Part shown: piece after piece, positions 10,273 through 20,700 of the stretch
Layout of the letters: every line of letters starts with the position of its first letter
Numbering within the stretch: position 1 is the stretch's first letter
Assembly (NCBI RefSeq): GCF_019320115.1
Contig: NC_089581.1
Location: 72,275,155-72,339,154, forward strand
Direction of reading: 5' to 3'
Source: Miscanthus floridulus
Taxonomy: Eukaryota > Streptophyta > Magnoliopsida > Poales > Poaceae
Length of the DNA stretch: 64,000 bases
Notes under the pieces: generated by a model
What the model saw: only the letters and a program-made list of their open reading frames with translations
Database searches by the model: none
Told to the model about the DNA's origin: nothing
Position numbers and translations under genes: made by a program

Positions 10273-13200
10273 TCAAGCTGAAGGGGATGGCCCCACCGGT
10301 GCCTGGCTGGTCGAGACCGCAGGCTCCGTTGGTTGGCTTGTAGCTGATGGCATTTCCAGCTGGCTTGTCGATGGCATACCCTGCACAGGTGCTGTCCCAC
10401 CTCCGCACAGGTTAATATCGCCAATTATCTTTGACGACAAGTCCAGATGGGTCGTCCGAAGCTCTTCGGCCTGGTCTGGGTCTATCTCCTTCGGGTACCC
10501 AGCCTCCAAGCGTTGGAGATCGATCAGGGGGTAGTGAGCACGAACCATGCTTAGCACATGGGCACCCGTGTACTCACCCGCCTCCTTCACGAAGTCTTGG
10601 AACCATCCCCATGCTTCCTTGCATCTCTCGACCAGTCCGAGCTGAGGCGTCCTTAGCTTTTCCTCTGTGAGAGCCGGGTCGATAAGGTCGAGGACGGGAA
10701 CAATGCCAGTTGCCATTTCTTGGCACCGCTTGCTCCACGTGTCCCGCTCCTCGGCGGCCTTAAGGCATTGCGCTTTCCAGTCGTCGCGCTCCTTGATCAC
10801 GGCCTCAAGGTGCCTCTTGGCATTGACTTTCAAAACTGAAAACAGTACAAGACATCAAACATTATGACACGACAAGGCAATGTGGGCAATTGAACGAGAA
10901 AGGTGGTCTGGAGTGCTTACTTTTCAGGTCGTCCTTCATTTTGTTGGTGTGGTCTTGGAGTTCCAACTGGCGGCGTGCCAGTTTCTCGTTGTCCTCCTTC
11001 AGGCGACCACATTCTGCAAGCGTGCGGCCGTTCTCCCCCTGGAGGCGGGTCACTTCAGCTTCTAAACCTGCATCACAGCTATTGCTGTCAAGAACAAAAT
11101 AACGCAAGTCCTGCACTTGCTATGATACGGTGAATACTTACCTGTTTTCTCCTGCTCTGTGTTTTTGAGCTGGCCGACCAGGTTCTGGTTCTGTGCTTCT
11201 TGGTTTGTCCTCTCCTGGTCGGTGGCTTCAAGTTGGCGCCGTAGGCGTTCCACTTCAGCCGTCAGCTCCTTATTGGTCTTCATGACTACTTCTATCTAGT
11301 CGAAGCACCTTTTTCGGTACCTTGCAGTTTTCATCACGTCCTGCATACAGACAAGCTACGTCAGATAGTTCAACTACAAAACAGGTTTAAAGACTAAAGC
11401 AAAATATACCTGGACTTCAGTCACCAGGCGTTTGGCCGCTCGTTCAACTCTTAAGGTTTCCTCGGCCTCTGGGATCTCCTCGTGCATGACCCATTCGTCG
11501 TTCCGATAGCGCGACACATATACATGTTGTCGTCTATCTTGGGGACGGCCCAGGACTTCTTCCACTTCATCCTCTTCAGCCTCCAGTTCGGGAGGCGGCG
11601 GTGGTCCGGAGTTTGCAGACTCCACGACCACCAGGGCTTTCCCACGAGCCGTCGCGTCGGCACCCTTGTTCTGGGCAACTTCTGGCTGCTGCTCCTCGGC
11701 TAGATCCAGCTCCCGTGACGCTGTGGTATCCGCCTCATCAGGGTTTGTGCTCGGAGCACTTGTATTCTGCTCGGGGACTGGCGTCTGGTCGTCCGCCTGC
11801 TGAGCCCCAGGCAGAGTCCCTGCCATGGGCTCCTCCACGGCCGGTTGCTGAGCAGTTTGTTCCGCCGTTTTTGGAGAGGACGTTCTGCACCCAGCTAGCT
11901 GGTCGGGGCTTTCGGTGGACGCGGATCTAATACATTCAGAGACAAATTCAGAAGACAATAGCATCCACTGCAAAATGCAAAGCTTACATCAAAAATATAT
12001 ATACTTACAGTTTTGACTTGCGGAAGGATGTAGCGAAGGAACGCCTCCTCGACCGCCCCTGCTCTGCTTGTTCGGCAGTTTCCACCGGGACTTGTTCAAC
12101 CTCCGGTACGGGCGTCGGAGGATGATGCGGCATGTTCTCTTCGTCTGTGCTCTGTGTTGCTGTGGTCGGTGCTGTGACCACTGCCGGCACAGAGGAGCCA
12201 CCCTGCTCCGACGACCCCACTTGCCTTCTCCTCTTTCGGGGGACGAGCCGGAAGATGTCCGCATCCTCCGCTTCGTCGTCCGACTGGGAGATGATGGCTT
12301 GGCGACGTTTGCTGGCAGCCGGACGTTTGCCGGCGGCTCTGGTCGAGGCGTCCTCTACGGTCTCGAGTACCGCCCAGTGAACGCCGTCGGTCCTAGCGCT
12401 GGTCTGGGCGGTTGGCCCAGTAGCTTGCGGCCACTCTACACCGGGGGGAGGCGACACAAACACTCCAGCCCGGTCACGGCCATTATACTGAGACACAAAA
12501 TGAAGGAAAAGACAGTTATTTTCTTGATACAACATGACTTTACAGTTAAAAGGAGGCGTCATTTACCTTTGGGGGAGGGCGAGCCAGCTTGAAGGCGTGT
12601 TCAATGGCGTTCAGTGCAACATAATTGGGATCGGCCAGGTTGAATAGCTCTCCAATCCTGGCCTTGATCTCCATCTTGTCGAGCGGCTCCTTTCTGGTCC
12701 TCGTCGGATCAGCGCCTCCTTGGTACTCGAAGCCAGGGTGAATCCTTTTCTGGCAAGGCTGAATTCTTCGGCTGATGAAGTTGCCGACAACACTCGGGCC
12801 ATCAAGCCTTCCCCACGGGATCATCCCGAGCAGTTCGGCGATCTGCTCAAAGTTCTCGGGCCTCTCCGACCAGCTGCTTTTCTTCTCTGGAATCAAGCCC
12901 ACATCGCACAGAGTGATGGTGTTCGGCTCTTCACGGATGTAGAACCACTTCTTGTACCACTCGTCCAACGAGGTGTTCCAGGGGCAGTGCAGGTATTGAG
13001 CCTTCATGCCGTCGCGCAGGTTCAGGTAAACGCCTCCGGCGATCTTCGAGCCACCGCTCCCTTTCTTCCGAAGACAGAATAGGTGGCGAAAGAGGTCGAA
13101 ATGGGGCTGGAAGCCGCCATAAGCCTCGCAGAGATGGATGAAGGTGGAGACAAGAAGAATTGAGTTGGGATGCAGATTGCAAATCCCAATCTCGTAGTAT

Positions 13201-13451
13201 AGACAGAGACCCTGAAGAAAAGGGTGCACTGGAATCCCAAAACCCCTTTTGAAGAAATCTTCAAAGACCACAATCTCACCTGGTTGTGGATCGGGGAAGC
13301 TTTCTCCTTCCGGTGCACGCCATCCCGCAAGTGCCTTGTTGTGGAGCACTCCCATGGCGACGAGGTCCTCGATGGTCTGCTCGTTGCTCCGCGACTTCCA
13401 CCATTCCTTCGCCATGACCCCGCCTTTCTTCTGGGCGTCTCTCTTCGCCAT
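10273..13451 (-). CDS. Opposite-strand six-exon gene inside element A (gypsy-type Transposase_28-like protein)
   Basis: Exons on the minus strand are 13451-12567, 12487-12009, 11926-11410, 11295-11142, 11067-10921 and 10835-10273. Every intron is GT-AG, with good donors such as GTAAGTAT, and every phase agrees. The total is 2745 nt, exactly 915 codons ending in TGA. Exon 1 (residues 1-295) starts MAKRDAQKKGG and resembles the Pfam family 'putative gypsy type transposon' (PF04195), including HPFLQGLCLYYEIGICNLHP. Exons 2-3 encode a disordered Ser/Pro/Glu-rich region with basic clusters at about 349-358 (KRPAASKRRQ) and 379-384 (RKRRRQ), plausible nuclear signals. Exons 4-6 encode a coiled coil (about 628-770) and a Ser/Pro-rich tail. 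Additional opposite-strand genes are known in Tat elements such as maize Grande. Its function is unknown. Exon 3 and 4 acceptors were chosen by phase. Confidence 0.85.
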
Positions 13452-13596
13452 TAGTTCGTGCTTACGAAGTGGGTGGATGCGGGAGACCGAGGGGATTGGT
13501 GATGATTTTTGGGGAATAGGGTTCGGCAGGAGGAGGAAGAAGGTTGCGGCGGCGGATGACAATGGGGAATGGTATGAGTAACTTACCAGATCTGCA

Positions 13597-13603
13597 TTAT
13601 ATA
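13597..13603 (-). promoter_or_regulatory. TATA box of the opposite-strand gene
   Basis: On the minus strand the sequence reads GTTTTATATAATGCAG, with TATATAA about 150 bp upstream of the ATG at 13451. This gives the internal gene a promoter separate from the LTR. Confidence 0.6.
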
Positions 13604-13943
13604 AAACAAAGATCACCGTCGTTTCGTCCGCCCGAGAATATTGGGAGTCGTGCGCACGCGCCGCAGACGGTTGTTCACACAACCTCGAAATCTGCGCCAA
13701 TAAACGCGCTCCTTCGTTAACAGTGTACGCGCCTCTTCGTTGATGGTGTAAGGGGGCCCACACTGACACACCTCAATACAGGTGTCAACCGACTGTTTGC
13801 AAAAAAAAAAAAAAAGAAAGAGAAGACAGAATGACGTACTATACCTATTTACTTTTTTGACCAGACGTGTCAGACTGGACTTGGCAGAGAATAGAGAGAA
13901 GTACACAAAATAATGGTACAAGCAGCGCAAGTGATCGTGGATT
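13604..13943. other. Element A spacer upstream of the opposite-strand gene
   Basis: It contains a 15-base poly-A run at about 13801-13815. No coding sequence is supported. It may hold upstream promoter elements for the minus-strand gene. Confidence 0.5.
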
Positions 13944-14150
13944 TGCCTTGACCACTAAAGTGCTCGGGGACTGCCCAGACCACTCAAGTGCTCGGGGACT
14001 GCCCAAACCACTAATGTGCTCGGCGACTGCCCAGACCACTAATGTGCTCGGGGATAGCAAAGACCACTACTGTGCTTGGATGCTGCCCAGGCCACTTTTG
14101 TGCTCGGGGATCGCTCCGACCACGGCCGTGTTCGGGGACTGCCCCGACCA
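13944..14150 (+). repeat. 28-bp tandem repeat array in the element A 3' region
   Basis: About seven degenerate units of the type GTGCTCGGGGACTGCCCAGA + CCACTNAA. The CTCGGGGACT core recurs through the region and also sits in the purine-rich tract next to the 3' LTR. Confidence 0.85.
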
Positions 14151-14660
14151 CTGCTTGCATAATGGTTCTCCTTGGCTACATGTGATCTGTACTCACATAC
14201 AGTTAAGAGATTTTTCTTTAGACCTTGCTACAAGGCTCATACTTTGCCTTCCAGCAAGCTCGGGGACTAAGTGGGCACACTTCACCTTGCGGTGAATGTG
14301 TTTGTTTAAATTGACCCCTGTGTTTGAATGATTATGAGGATTATTAGTATGCTCGGGGACTGCCCCGACCACTGCTAGAATAGTGGTTCTCGTTGGCTAC
14401 ATGTGATTTGTACTCACATACAGTTAAGAGACTTTTCTTTTAGACCTTGCTACAAGGCTCATCCCTCGCCTTCCAGCAAGCTCGGGGACTACATCGGTAC
14501 GATGCACCTGCCGGTGCATCTCGTATCGCCTGTACGACGATTGGGTTCTCAACATAACTGGGAATTCTTTTTAGACCCTGGCACCACGTGCCTATGTCAC
14601 CTACTACCAGGCTCGGGGACTAAGTGGGCACACTTCACCTTGCGGTGAATGTGTTTGTTT
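14130..14660 (+). repeat. Longer direct repeats in the element A 3' region
   Basis: Two copies (about 14134-14275 and 14352-14500) share 'ggttctc.ttggctacatgtgat.tgtactcacatacag' and 'gaccttgctacaaggctcat'. A second pair (about 14258-14310 and 14611-14662) shares 'gctcggggactaagtgggca' and 'cttgcggtgaatgtgtttg'. The copies are clearly related but diverged. Confidence 0.8.
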
Positions 14661-14900
14661 TTCGACCCCTACGCTTCTGATGATCAAAGATGCTACGCTT
14701 CAAGATGCACTTACATTTCTTTTCAGAAATACAAGTGGGCACACTTCCTGGGACAGATATCTTTTTCTTTTTTCTTAAGAGCACCATACATTCTTCGGAC
14801 AACCTACTTCTCCGGTGATGATGGTGGTCGGAGGCGTCAAGAATTCAAGCCTCGCTTGTCGGAGAAGGTTCAAAAGGCGTGTCGCAGCATAATACATGAT

Positions 14901-14914
14901 GCTCGGGGACTAGC
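14901..14914 (+). promoter_or_regulatory. Element A polypurine-tract region
   Basis: GCTCGGGGACTAGC abuts the 3' LTR, the position where plus-strand synthesis is primed. It is not a pure purine run. E and C have the similar GGGGGCTCGGGAGCTCC type next to their 3' LTRs. Confidence 0.5.
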
Positions 14915-15387
14915 TGTGGGGGTATTAACCCCTATACCCTTACGGCTAAGCTTGGGCTGGCCCGGATCGATGGGTTCAGTCCACCTGAAAGATGACGTGC
15001 GGCCCAGTTAACCTGATCGGAGTCCCGCACAAGGAATCAAGACGGATTTGGCAACCAAGCAGGATCCTGGTCGGTTAGAATAGGAATCCTTATCCGGCCA
15101 GATATGGCAATTGTAACTGACTAGGATTAGTTTCCAGATCTGTAACCCTGCCCCTCGGACTATATAAGGCGGGCAGGGGACCCCTCTAAAAAATATCTCT
15201 CATTGACATACAGCAATACAAATCAGACGCAGGACGTAGGTATTACGCCTTCTTGGCGGCCGAACCTGGATAAAACCTCGTGTCTGTCTTGCGTCACCGT
15301 CTTGTTTGGGGCTTGCGCATCTGTCTGCCGATAATCTACTACCTTGGGCATACCCCTAGGTAGACTGCCGACCATATTTCGTCGACA
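14915..15387 (+). repeat. Element A 3' LTR
   Basis: It has 473 bases and differs from the 5' LTR at one position by my alignment. It ends TTTCGTCGACA followed by the target duplication CGGAC. Confidence 0.97.
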
Positions 15388-15592
15388 CGGACCCCACCTC
15401 CGCCGCGAGCTGAGCAAGGCCGCAGCGAATAGGCCCCATGGTACGGCGACCGCCAAACCTAGGGTTCAAGCTCGCCATGGGGATGGAGAGGCCCCAGCAG
15501 CCCTAGCTGAAGGCTATGCCTGGGGGCGCCGTCGGTGATAGCGCAAGACGGGGAGGGAAGGAGAGAGTGAGGAAGAGGGAGAGGCGGCCGCC
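15388..15592. other. Host GC-rich DNA between the two direct insertions
   Basis: The sequence is GC- and CpG-rich with an 'aaaccctaggg'-like stretch. It joins 2437 on the left and 57369 on the right once A and B are removed. It starts with the duplication CGGAC of A and ends with CCGCC (15588-15592), the duplication of B. It may be the 5' end of a disrupted gene, but I cannot define an ORF. Confidence 0.6.
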
Positions 15593-17571
15593 TGAAAGGT
15601 CTTAATGGCTAGAGGGGGTGAATAGCCTATTAAAAATTTCTACAACAACACTTAGGAAACCGGTTAGACAATTATGAGGCGAAGCTAGTGTTGCGCTAGC
15701 CTACTAAAATTGCAAGCCACCTACCACAATTCTAGTTTATATAGTTTCTATCCACACAATAGCTATGTCACTACACTAAGTTAGTGCGCTCTCAAATGCT
15801 AACCAAAGAGCCACACTAACCAAACTAACAAGCTCTCACAACTAGCTACACTAAAGAGCTTGACAACTAATTTGTGGTAATGTAGAGAGAGTGAGCAAGA
15901 TGGTTATACCGTCATGTCGAGGAAGGAGCCAATCAATCACAAGAATGAATGTCAATGAAGACCAATCACCTCGGAATCAAATGATGACACAATGATTTTT
16001 TACCGAGGTTCACTTGCTTGCCGGCAAGCTAGTCCTCGTTGTGGCGATTCACTGACTTGGAGGTTCACGCGCTAATTGGCATCACACGCCAAACCATCAA
16101 TAGGGTGCCACACAACCAACAAAGATGAGGATCACACAAGCCACGAGCAATCCACTAGAGTACCTTTTGGCTCTCTGCCGGGGAAAGGTCAAGAACCCCT
16201 CACAAACACCACGATTGGAGCCAGAGACAATCACCAACCTTCGCTCGACGATCCTTGTTGCTCCAAGCCATCTAGGTGGCGGCAACCACCAAGACTAACA
16301 AGCGAATCCAGCAGCGAAACATGAAAACCAAGTGCCTCTAGATGCAAACACTCAAGGAATGCAATTGGATTCACTCTCAATCTCACAAAGATGATGAATC
16401 AATGATAGAGATGAGTGGGAGGGCTTTGGCTAAGCTCACAAGGTTGCTATGTCAATGCAAATGGCCAAGAGAGTGAGCTAGAGCCGGCCATGGGGCTTAA
16501 ATAGAAGCCCCCCATGAAATAGAGCCATTGTACCCTTTCACTGGGCACAACACAGGGTGACCGGATGCTCCGGTCATATCGACTGGATGCACCCTACCCG
16601 CGTCCGATCAATGGATGGCTACCACGTCATTCCTCTCTTCAAATACTAAGCGCCTGATCCCAACAGTCAAGTGATGACCGGATGCAGCACAGTGCCATGA
16701 CCGGATGCAGGACCCCAGCGTCCGATCACTTCCAGTAAGGTTCCAACTGCGACCGGACGCATCAGTTTTATCATGACCGGATGCAGGACCCCAGCGTCTG
16801 GTCATTTCCAGTAAGCCTCCACTCGCAATTGGACACATATGATCAAGCCTGACCGAACTCACCTAGCGTCCGGTCACACACAATCTCCTCTGTGCATTGC
16901 CACATCAGCAGGACCGGACGCACCCACCCAGCGTCCGATCATGAAGTCACCCAGCGTCCGATCAAAGACCGATGCCAATGTCTTCACCGCTTCCACTGAC
17001 CGGATGCACCGGTCTAGTTGAGGCCAGTGTTCGGTGCACTCTGTGAAATCCTATCTTTTTCTGTATAGGGCGCCAGTGGCACCGTCGGACTCCATCGGTG
17101 TAGTTTCTTACCCTTTCTCAAATGTGCCAACCACCAAGTGTATCACCTTGTGCACATGTGTTAGCATATTTTCACAAAATGTTTTCAAGGGTGTTAGCAC
17201 TCCACTAGATCCTAAATGCATATGCAATGAGTTAGAGCATCTAGTGGCACTTTAATAACCGTATTTTGATACGAGTTTCACCCCTCTTAATAGTACAGCT
17301 ATCGATCCTAAATGTGATCACACTCACTAAGTGTCTCAATGACCAAAACAAAAATGTTCCTATCACTTATACCTTTGCCTTGAGCCTTTTGTTTTTCTCT
17401 TTCTTCTTTTCAAGTCCAAGCACTTGATCATCACCATGGCATCACCATCATCATGTCATGATCTTCATTTGCTTCACCACTTGGAATGTGCTACCTATCT
17501 CATGATTACTTGATAAACTAGGTTAGCACTTAGGGTTTCATCAATTCACCAAAACCAAACTAGAGCTTTCA
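15593..17571 (-). repeat. Element B 3' LTR
   Basis: 1979 bp. Its plus-strand start TGAAAGGTC and end GAGCTTTCA match the other LTR. It contains many copies of the motif GACCGGACGC / GCGTCCGGTC between about 16555 and 17040. Confidence 0.92.
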
Positions 17572-18254
17572 ATCTCCCCCTTTTTGGTAATTGATGACAA
17601 CCCTTTCACAAAAGATATGAATTGAAATTCAATTGAATCCATGTTGCTTGCCCAAGCATATTTACTATGTGTAAAAGGATATGGACAAGTTTCATGAACC
17701 CCGTATGGTAGCAATTGCTCCCCCTACATATGTGCTAAGAGTTTGGATTGTAGCTTGCACAAATGCTTAGATAGGAAATATAGGTGGCAATGTCTACCAA
17801 ATGATGCTAAGGTATAAAAGATGGACCTTTGAAGCATGATACCAATCGGAGTGCACCAATATACCATCCTTAGCACCATGGTTAGCTCGATACCACTTGG
17901 AAATGAAATCACTAGATAACCTATGCATGCTAGTTTTTCATTTCATCATTCAAACCTACAACTAGCATACACCACACAAGCATGGATATTGAAATTTAAA
18001 ACTTGTGCCATGCAAGCAAACATATGAAATGCACATTCAAATGCACCATACAAGTTCATGAGCTTGCTCCCCCTTCATTTGTCATATCTCTCCCCTATCA
18101 CTTATATCTTTATTTCTTTCCCCTTGTGGCCTTTTCACCATCTTAGTACACTAATATCTTGGTATTTCTCCCCATGTACTAATATCACTAATATCTTTGT
18201 TTTTCTCCCCTTTTGTCATTAATGACCACAAAAGTTCAAAATGTAGATAGGTTG
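17572..18254 (-). other. Element B 3' untranslated region with polypurine tract
   Basis: The minus strand reads CCAAAAAGGGGGAGAT (17587-17572) directly before the LTR, a standard Copia polypurine tract. The rest is AT-rich and noncoding. It ends where E is inserted; GGTTG at 18250-18254 is E's left target duplication. Confidence 0.8.
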
Positions 18255-19245
18255 TGTTGGGTTCATAAAACCAGGGTCCCTCGCAGACCGGCTTCCCCTC
18301 AAAGGCTCGGCCCAAGCAGACAAACACGCAACTCATGGGCCAGCCCAAGTATCTAAATGATAGGCTAGAAGGGCAATCAAATCACTGACCGAAAGGTCTG
18401 GCCGAGGAGGAATGGCACCCGCCTTCTGACTCTGGCCCACCTCTCCGACCGAAGCGCCCGCTTCGGTCTCCAGACTGCCTCCGGATGGTCTCTCTGGAAG
18501 GCCTGGCAAAGCACTACCTCTGACTCCGGCCTCATGTCTCCGACTGGGGTATGCAAAGACCCTGCTCATTGCTCTTCTCCAACTGGTGCATCGACAGTGT
18601 TGTGGGCGCCGATATTTATCGTACCGAGTGAACATGGTGAAACTCCTCACATGCCTCTAGGCATCAACAATATAGCAGGTACCGACATCTGCCATACCTG
18701 AACAAAACGATGGAACCTCCCACATGCATCTAACATCCATATAGTGTTGTGGGCGCCTACCATCATCCTGTACCCGCTGGCGTGGGCAACAAGACTTAGA
18801 AGCATACGTACTCTCTCCCTCTCACTTGTAAGGCCATCCCCTTCATCTATAAAAAGAGATGTGCTCTCACCCAACATTCAGGTTAATCCAGATTCATTAG
18901 ATCGACCAAGTTCACTAGTTCGCAACCACAGAACCGCCAGGTTCGAACCCTAAGCACACACTTGAACACTTAGCTCATAGCGGAGCTCCTGTCGGTCTCG
19001 ACCCTTCCAACCGAAGCCCGGCTGGACCTCTTGTACCCTCCATCTTTCTCCTTCTCATTTGTAACCCCACCGCAAACTTCGAGCACCTAGGCTCAGGAAT
19101 AAAGTCACCGACTGACTCAAACTGGACGTAGGGCACATTGCTTGAACCAGTATAAACCCTGTGTCATTGAGTGCTAGGCCACCTCCGATCGCAACGTACG
19201 GCAAAACTACAAATATTTACTTGTTGGTCACTTTCTGCACCGACA
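18255..19245 (+). repeat. Element E 5' LTR, with internal deletion
   Basis: It begins TGTTGGGTTCATAAA and ends TTTCTGCACCGACA. Compared with the 3' LTR it lacks about 250 bp at about 18594 (present at about 29824-30070 in the other copy). Confidence 0.92.
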
Positions 19246-19274
19246 AGTTGAGATTATCAATGTCAATCAATGGG
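19246..19274 (+). repeat. 29-bp copy of the right flank directly after the 5' LTR of E
   Basis: The 29 bases beginning AGTTGAGATTATCAATG are identical to 30730-30758, the element B sequence that flanks the other end of E. A primer-binding site is expected here instead. Confidence 0.9.
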
Positions 19275-20700
19275 ACAGCCATCGGTGGTTGTGGAATCTA
19301 GGCAGACTCGCACCCCTCTAGACCCGCGTGCAGGGGCCCTCGTGTCTGCTCAAGCGCACACTAAGAAATTACGACAATGGTAGCAGAACTAGCTGCCACC
19401 TATGCCGACACGCTTGGCACAGCATGTTGCGCCCCATGCGCATGGCCTGGCGGGTGGCGCCCGGGGTCACGCCCGCCAGGTCCAACACGACATCATGAAC
19501 GAGGGAAATGATCTCCCATAGTTCGCTCGAGCTAGCCAGAACATTGCACTATAGCAATGCTTCTACGTGGCATTCCCAAGCCCGTCGACCCCTAGGAGCG
19601 GGCGGTCTACCGGAACCTCCGGGTTCTAGTAGAAGCCACCGCTATTCAACAGGCGGAAAGCTCCACATCATGACTCTGACACGCGCCCTCTCTCCCCACC
19701 AGGGGAATGGGATGCGCCAGACGGATCGCTCCATCCGCTCGCTGCTACAGCCACCAGGTGTGGCTCGGGGGGCGGCAGCCGCGCCTCGGTCTGACCTAGC
19801 ACCTACTCCACACCGACCGCCGATACACGAGTGGCTCGGTCTACACCAAGATGCTCACAGCGTCATCAGCATCTGGCATCGGGCCCGACATGATGGTGAC
19901 ATCCACTGGGCGGCGATGAGAGTAGGCGGCATGGATCTTGGCTGAACCATCGAGGGGAGCGGTGAAACGCACCCTAGGCACGGTCATTGGTCGGACGACC
20001 GGAGTCCCAGCCCTAAGGGCCCGGGGCCACGGGCCTTTGATCGGCGTATCCAGAGAGCATCATTCCCACAGCGCTTTCAACCGCCCACCAACATCACCAA
20101 GTACACCGAGGAGACAAACCCCGGTATTTGGCTCAAAGATTTCTGGCTTGCCTACCGAGCTGGAGGGGTGGATGATGACTATTTCATCATTCAGTATCTC
20201 CCCATCTGCGTTGGGGAACATGTTCGGGCATGGCTTGAATTCCTCCCACATGACAGCATCTGCAATTGGGTGGACCTCAAGAGGGTCTTTGTCAGGAATT
20301 TCCAGGGGAAGTATGTCCACCCTATGGGACTACATCCGTAGGTTCTCCGAACGATGCAAGTCCCTCCATGATGTCATCGACATGGATGTCATTAGCGCAT
20401 TCCTCTCCGGGATGACCTGTGAGTCCCTAATCCACAAGCTTGGATGTCTAAAGCCCCATACCACCCACAACTTGCTCGACGTTGCCACTAACCATGCCTC
20501 CGATGAGGAAGCGGTCGGAGCGATCTTCAATGGGGGCCAGGACAAAGGCAAGGCCAAGCGCATGGACCAAGATGAGGGCCCCTCCACACAGAGGGGCAAG
20601 AAAAACAAAAAGGACCGGCGCCGACCGGACAACACCGCATTGGTCGCTGCAACTGACCGCATGGGCAAGCAGCCCCAATAGGGCTTGCTTGACCACTTCA
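19275..20700 (+). pseudogene. gag: Element E gag remnant
   Basis: Homology to the gag of C begins at about 19275, so about 680 bp of Gag N-terminal region present in C is missing. The retrotransposon Gag domain lies at about 20040-20500 (NITKYT, IWLKDFW, YLPI, WAWLEFLPHDSI-like) but the frame changes several times. A charged Lys/Arg tail follows near 20560-20680. No functional product is possible. Confidence 0.85.

Larger units (their letters stand above)
2438..15387 (+). mobile_element. Element A: young, nearly intact Ty3/Gypsy retrotransposon of the Tat lineage
   Basis: It is bounded by two 473-bp LTRs (2438-2910 and 14915-15387) starting TG and ending CA, flanked by the perfect duplication CGGAC (2433-2437 and 15388-15392). 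I found one mismatch between the LTRs (C/T near position 70). Sense-strand order is PBS, Gag, aspartic protease, RT, RNase H, second RNase H, integrase. This order, with the extra RNase H and a long pol-to-LTR spacer, defines the Tat lineage. The spacer carries a spliced gene on the opposite strand (10273-13451) and tandem repeats. The only visible coding lesion is a TGA in gag. It sits directly in the host locus, next to but not inside element B. Confidence 0.97.

Noticed and set aside
13944..14150. CRISPR-like appearance of regularly spaced repeats
   Set aside because: The units are contiguous degenerate tandem repeats without unique spacers and lie in a plant retrotransposon.
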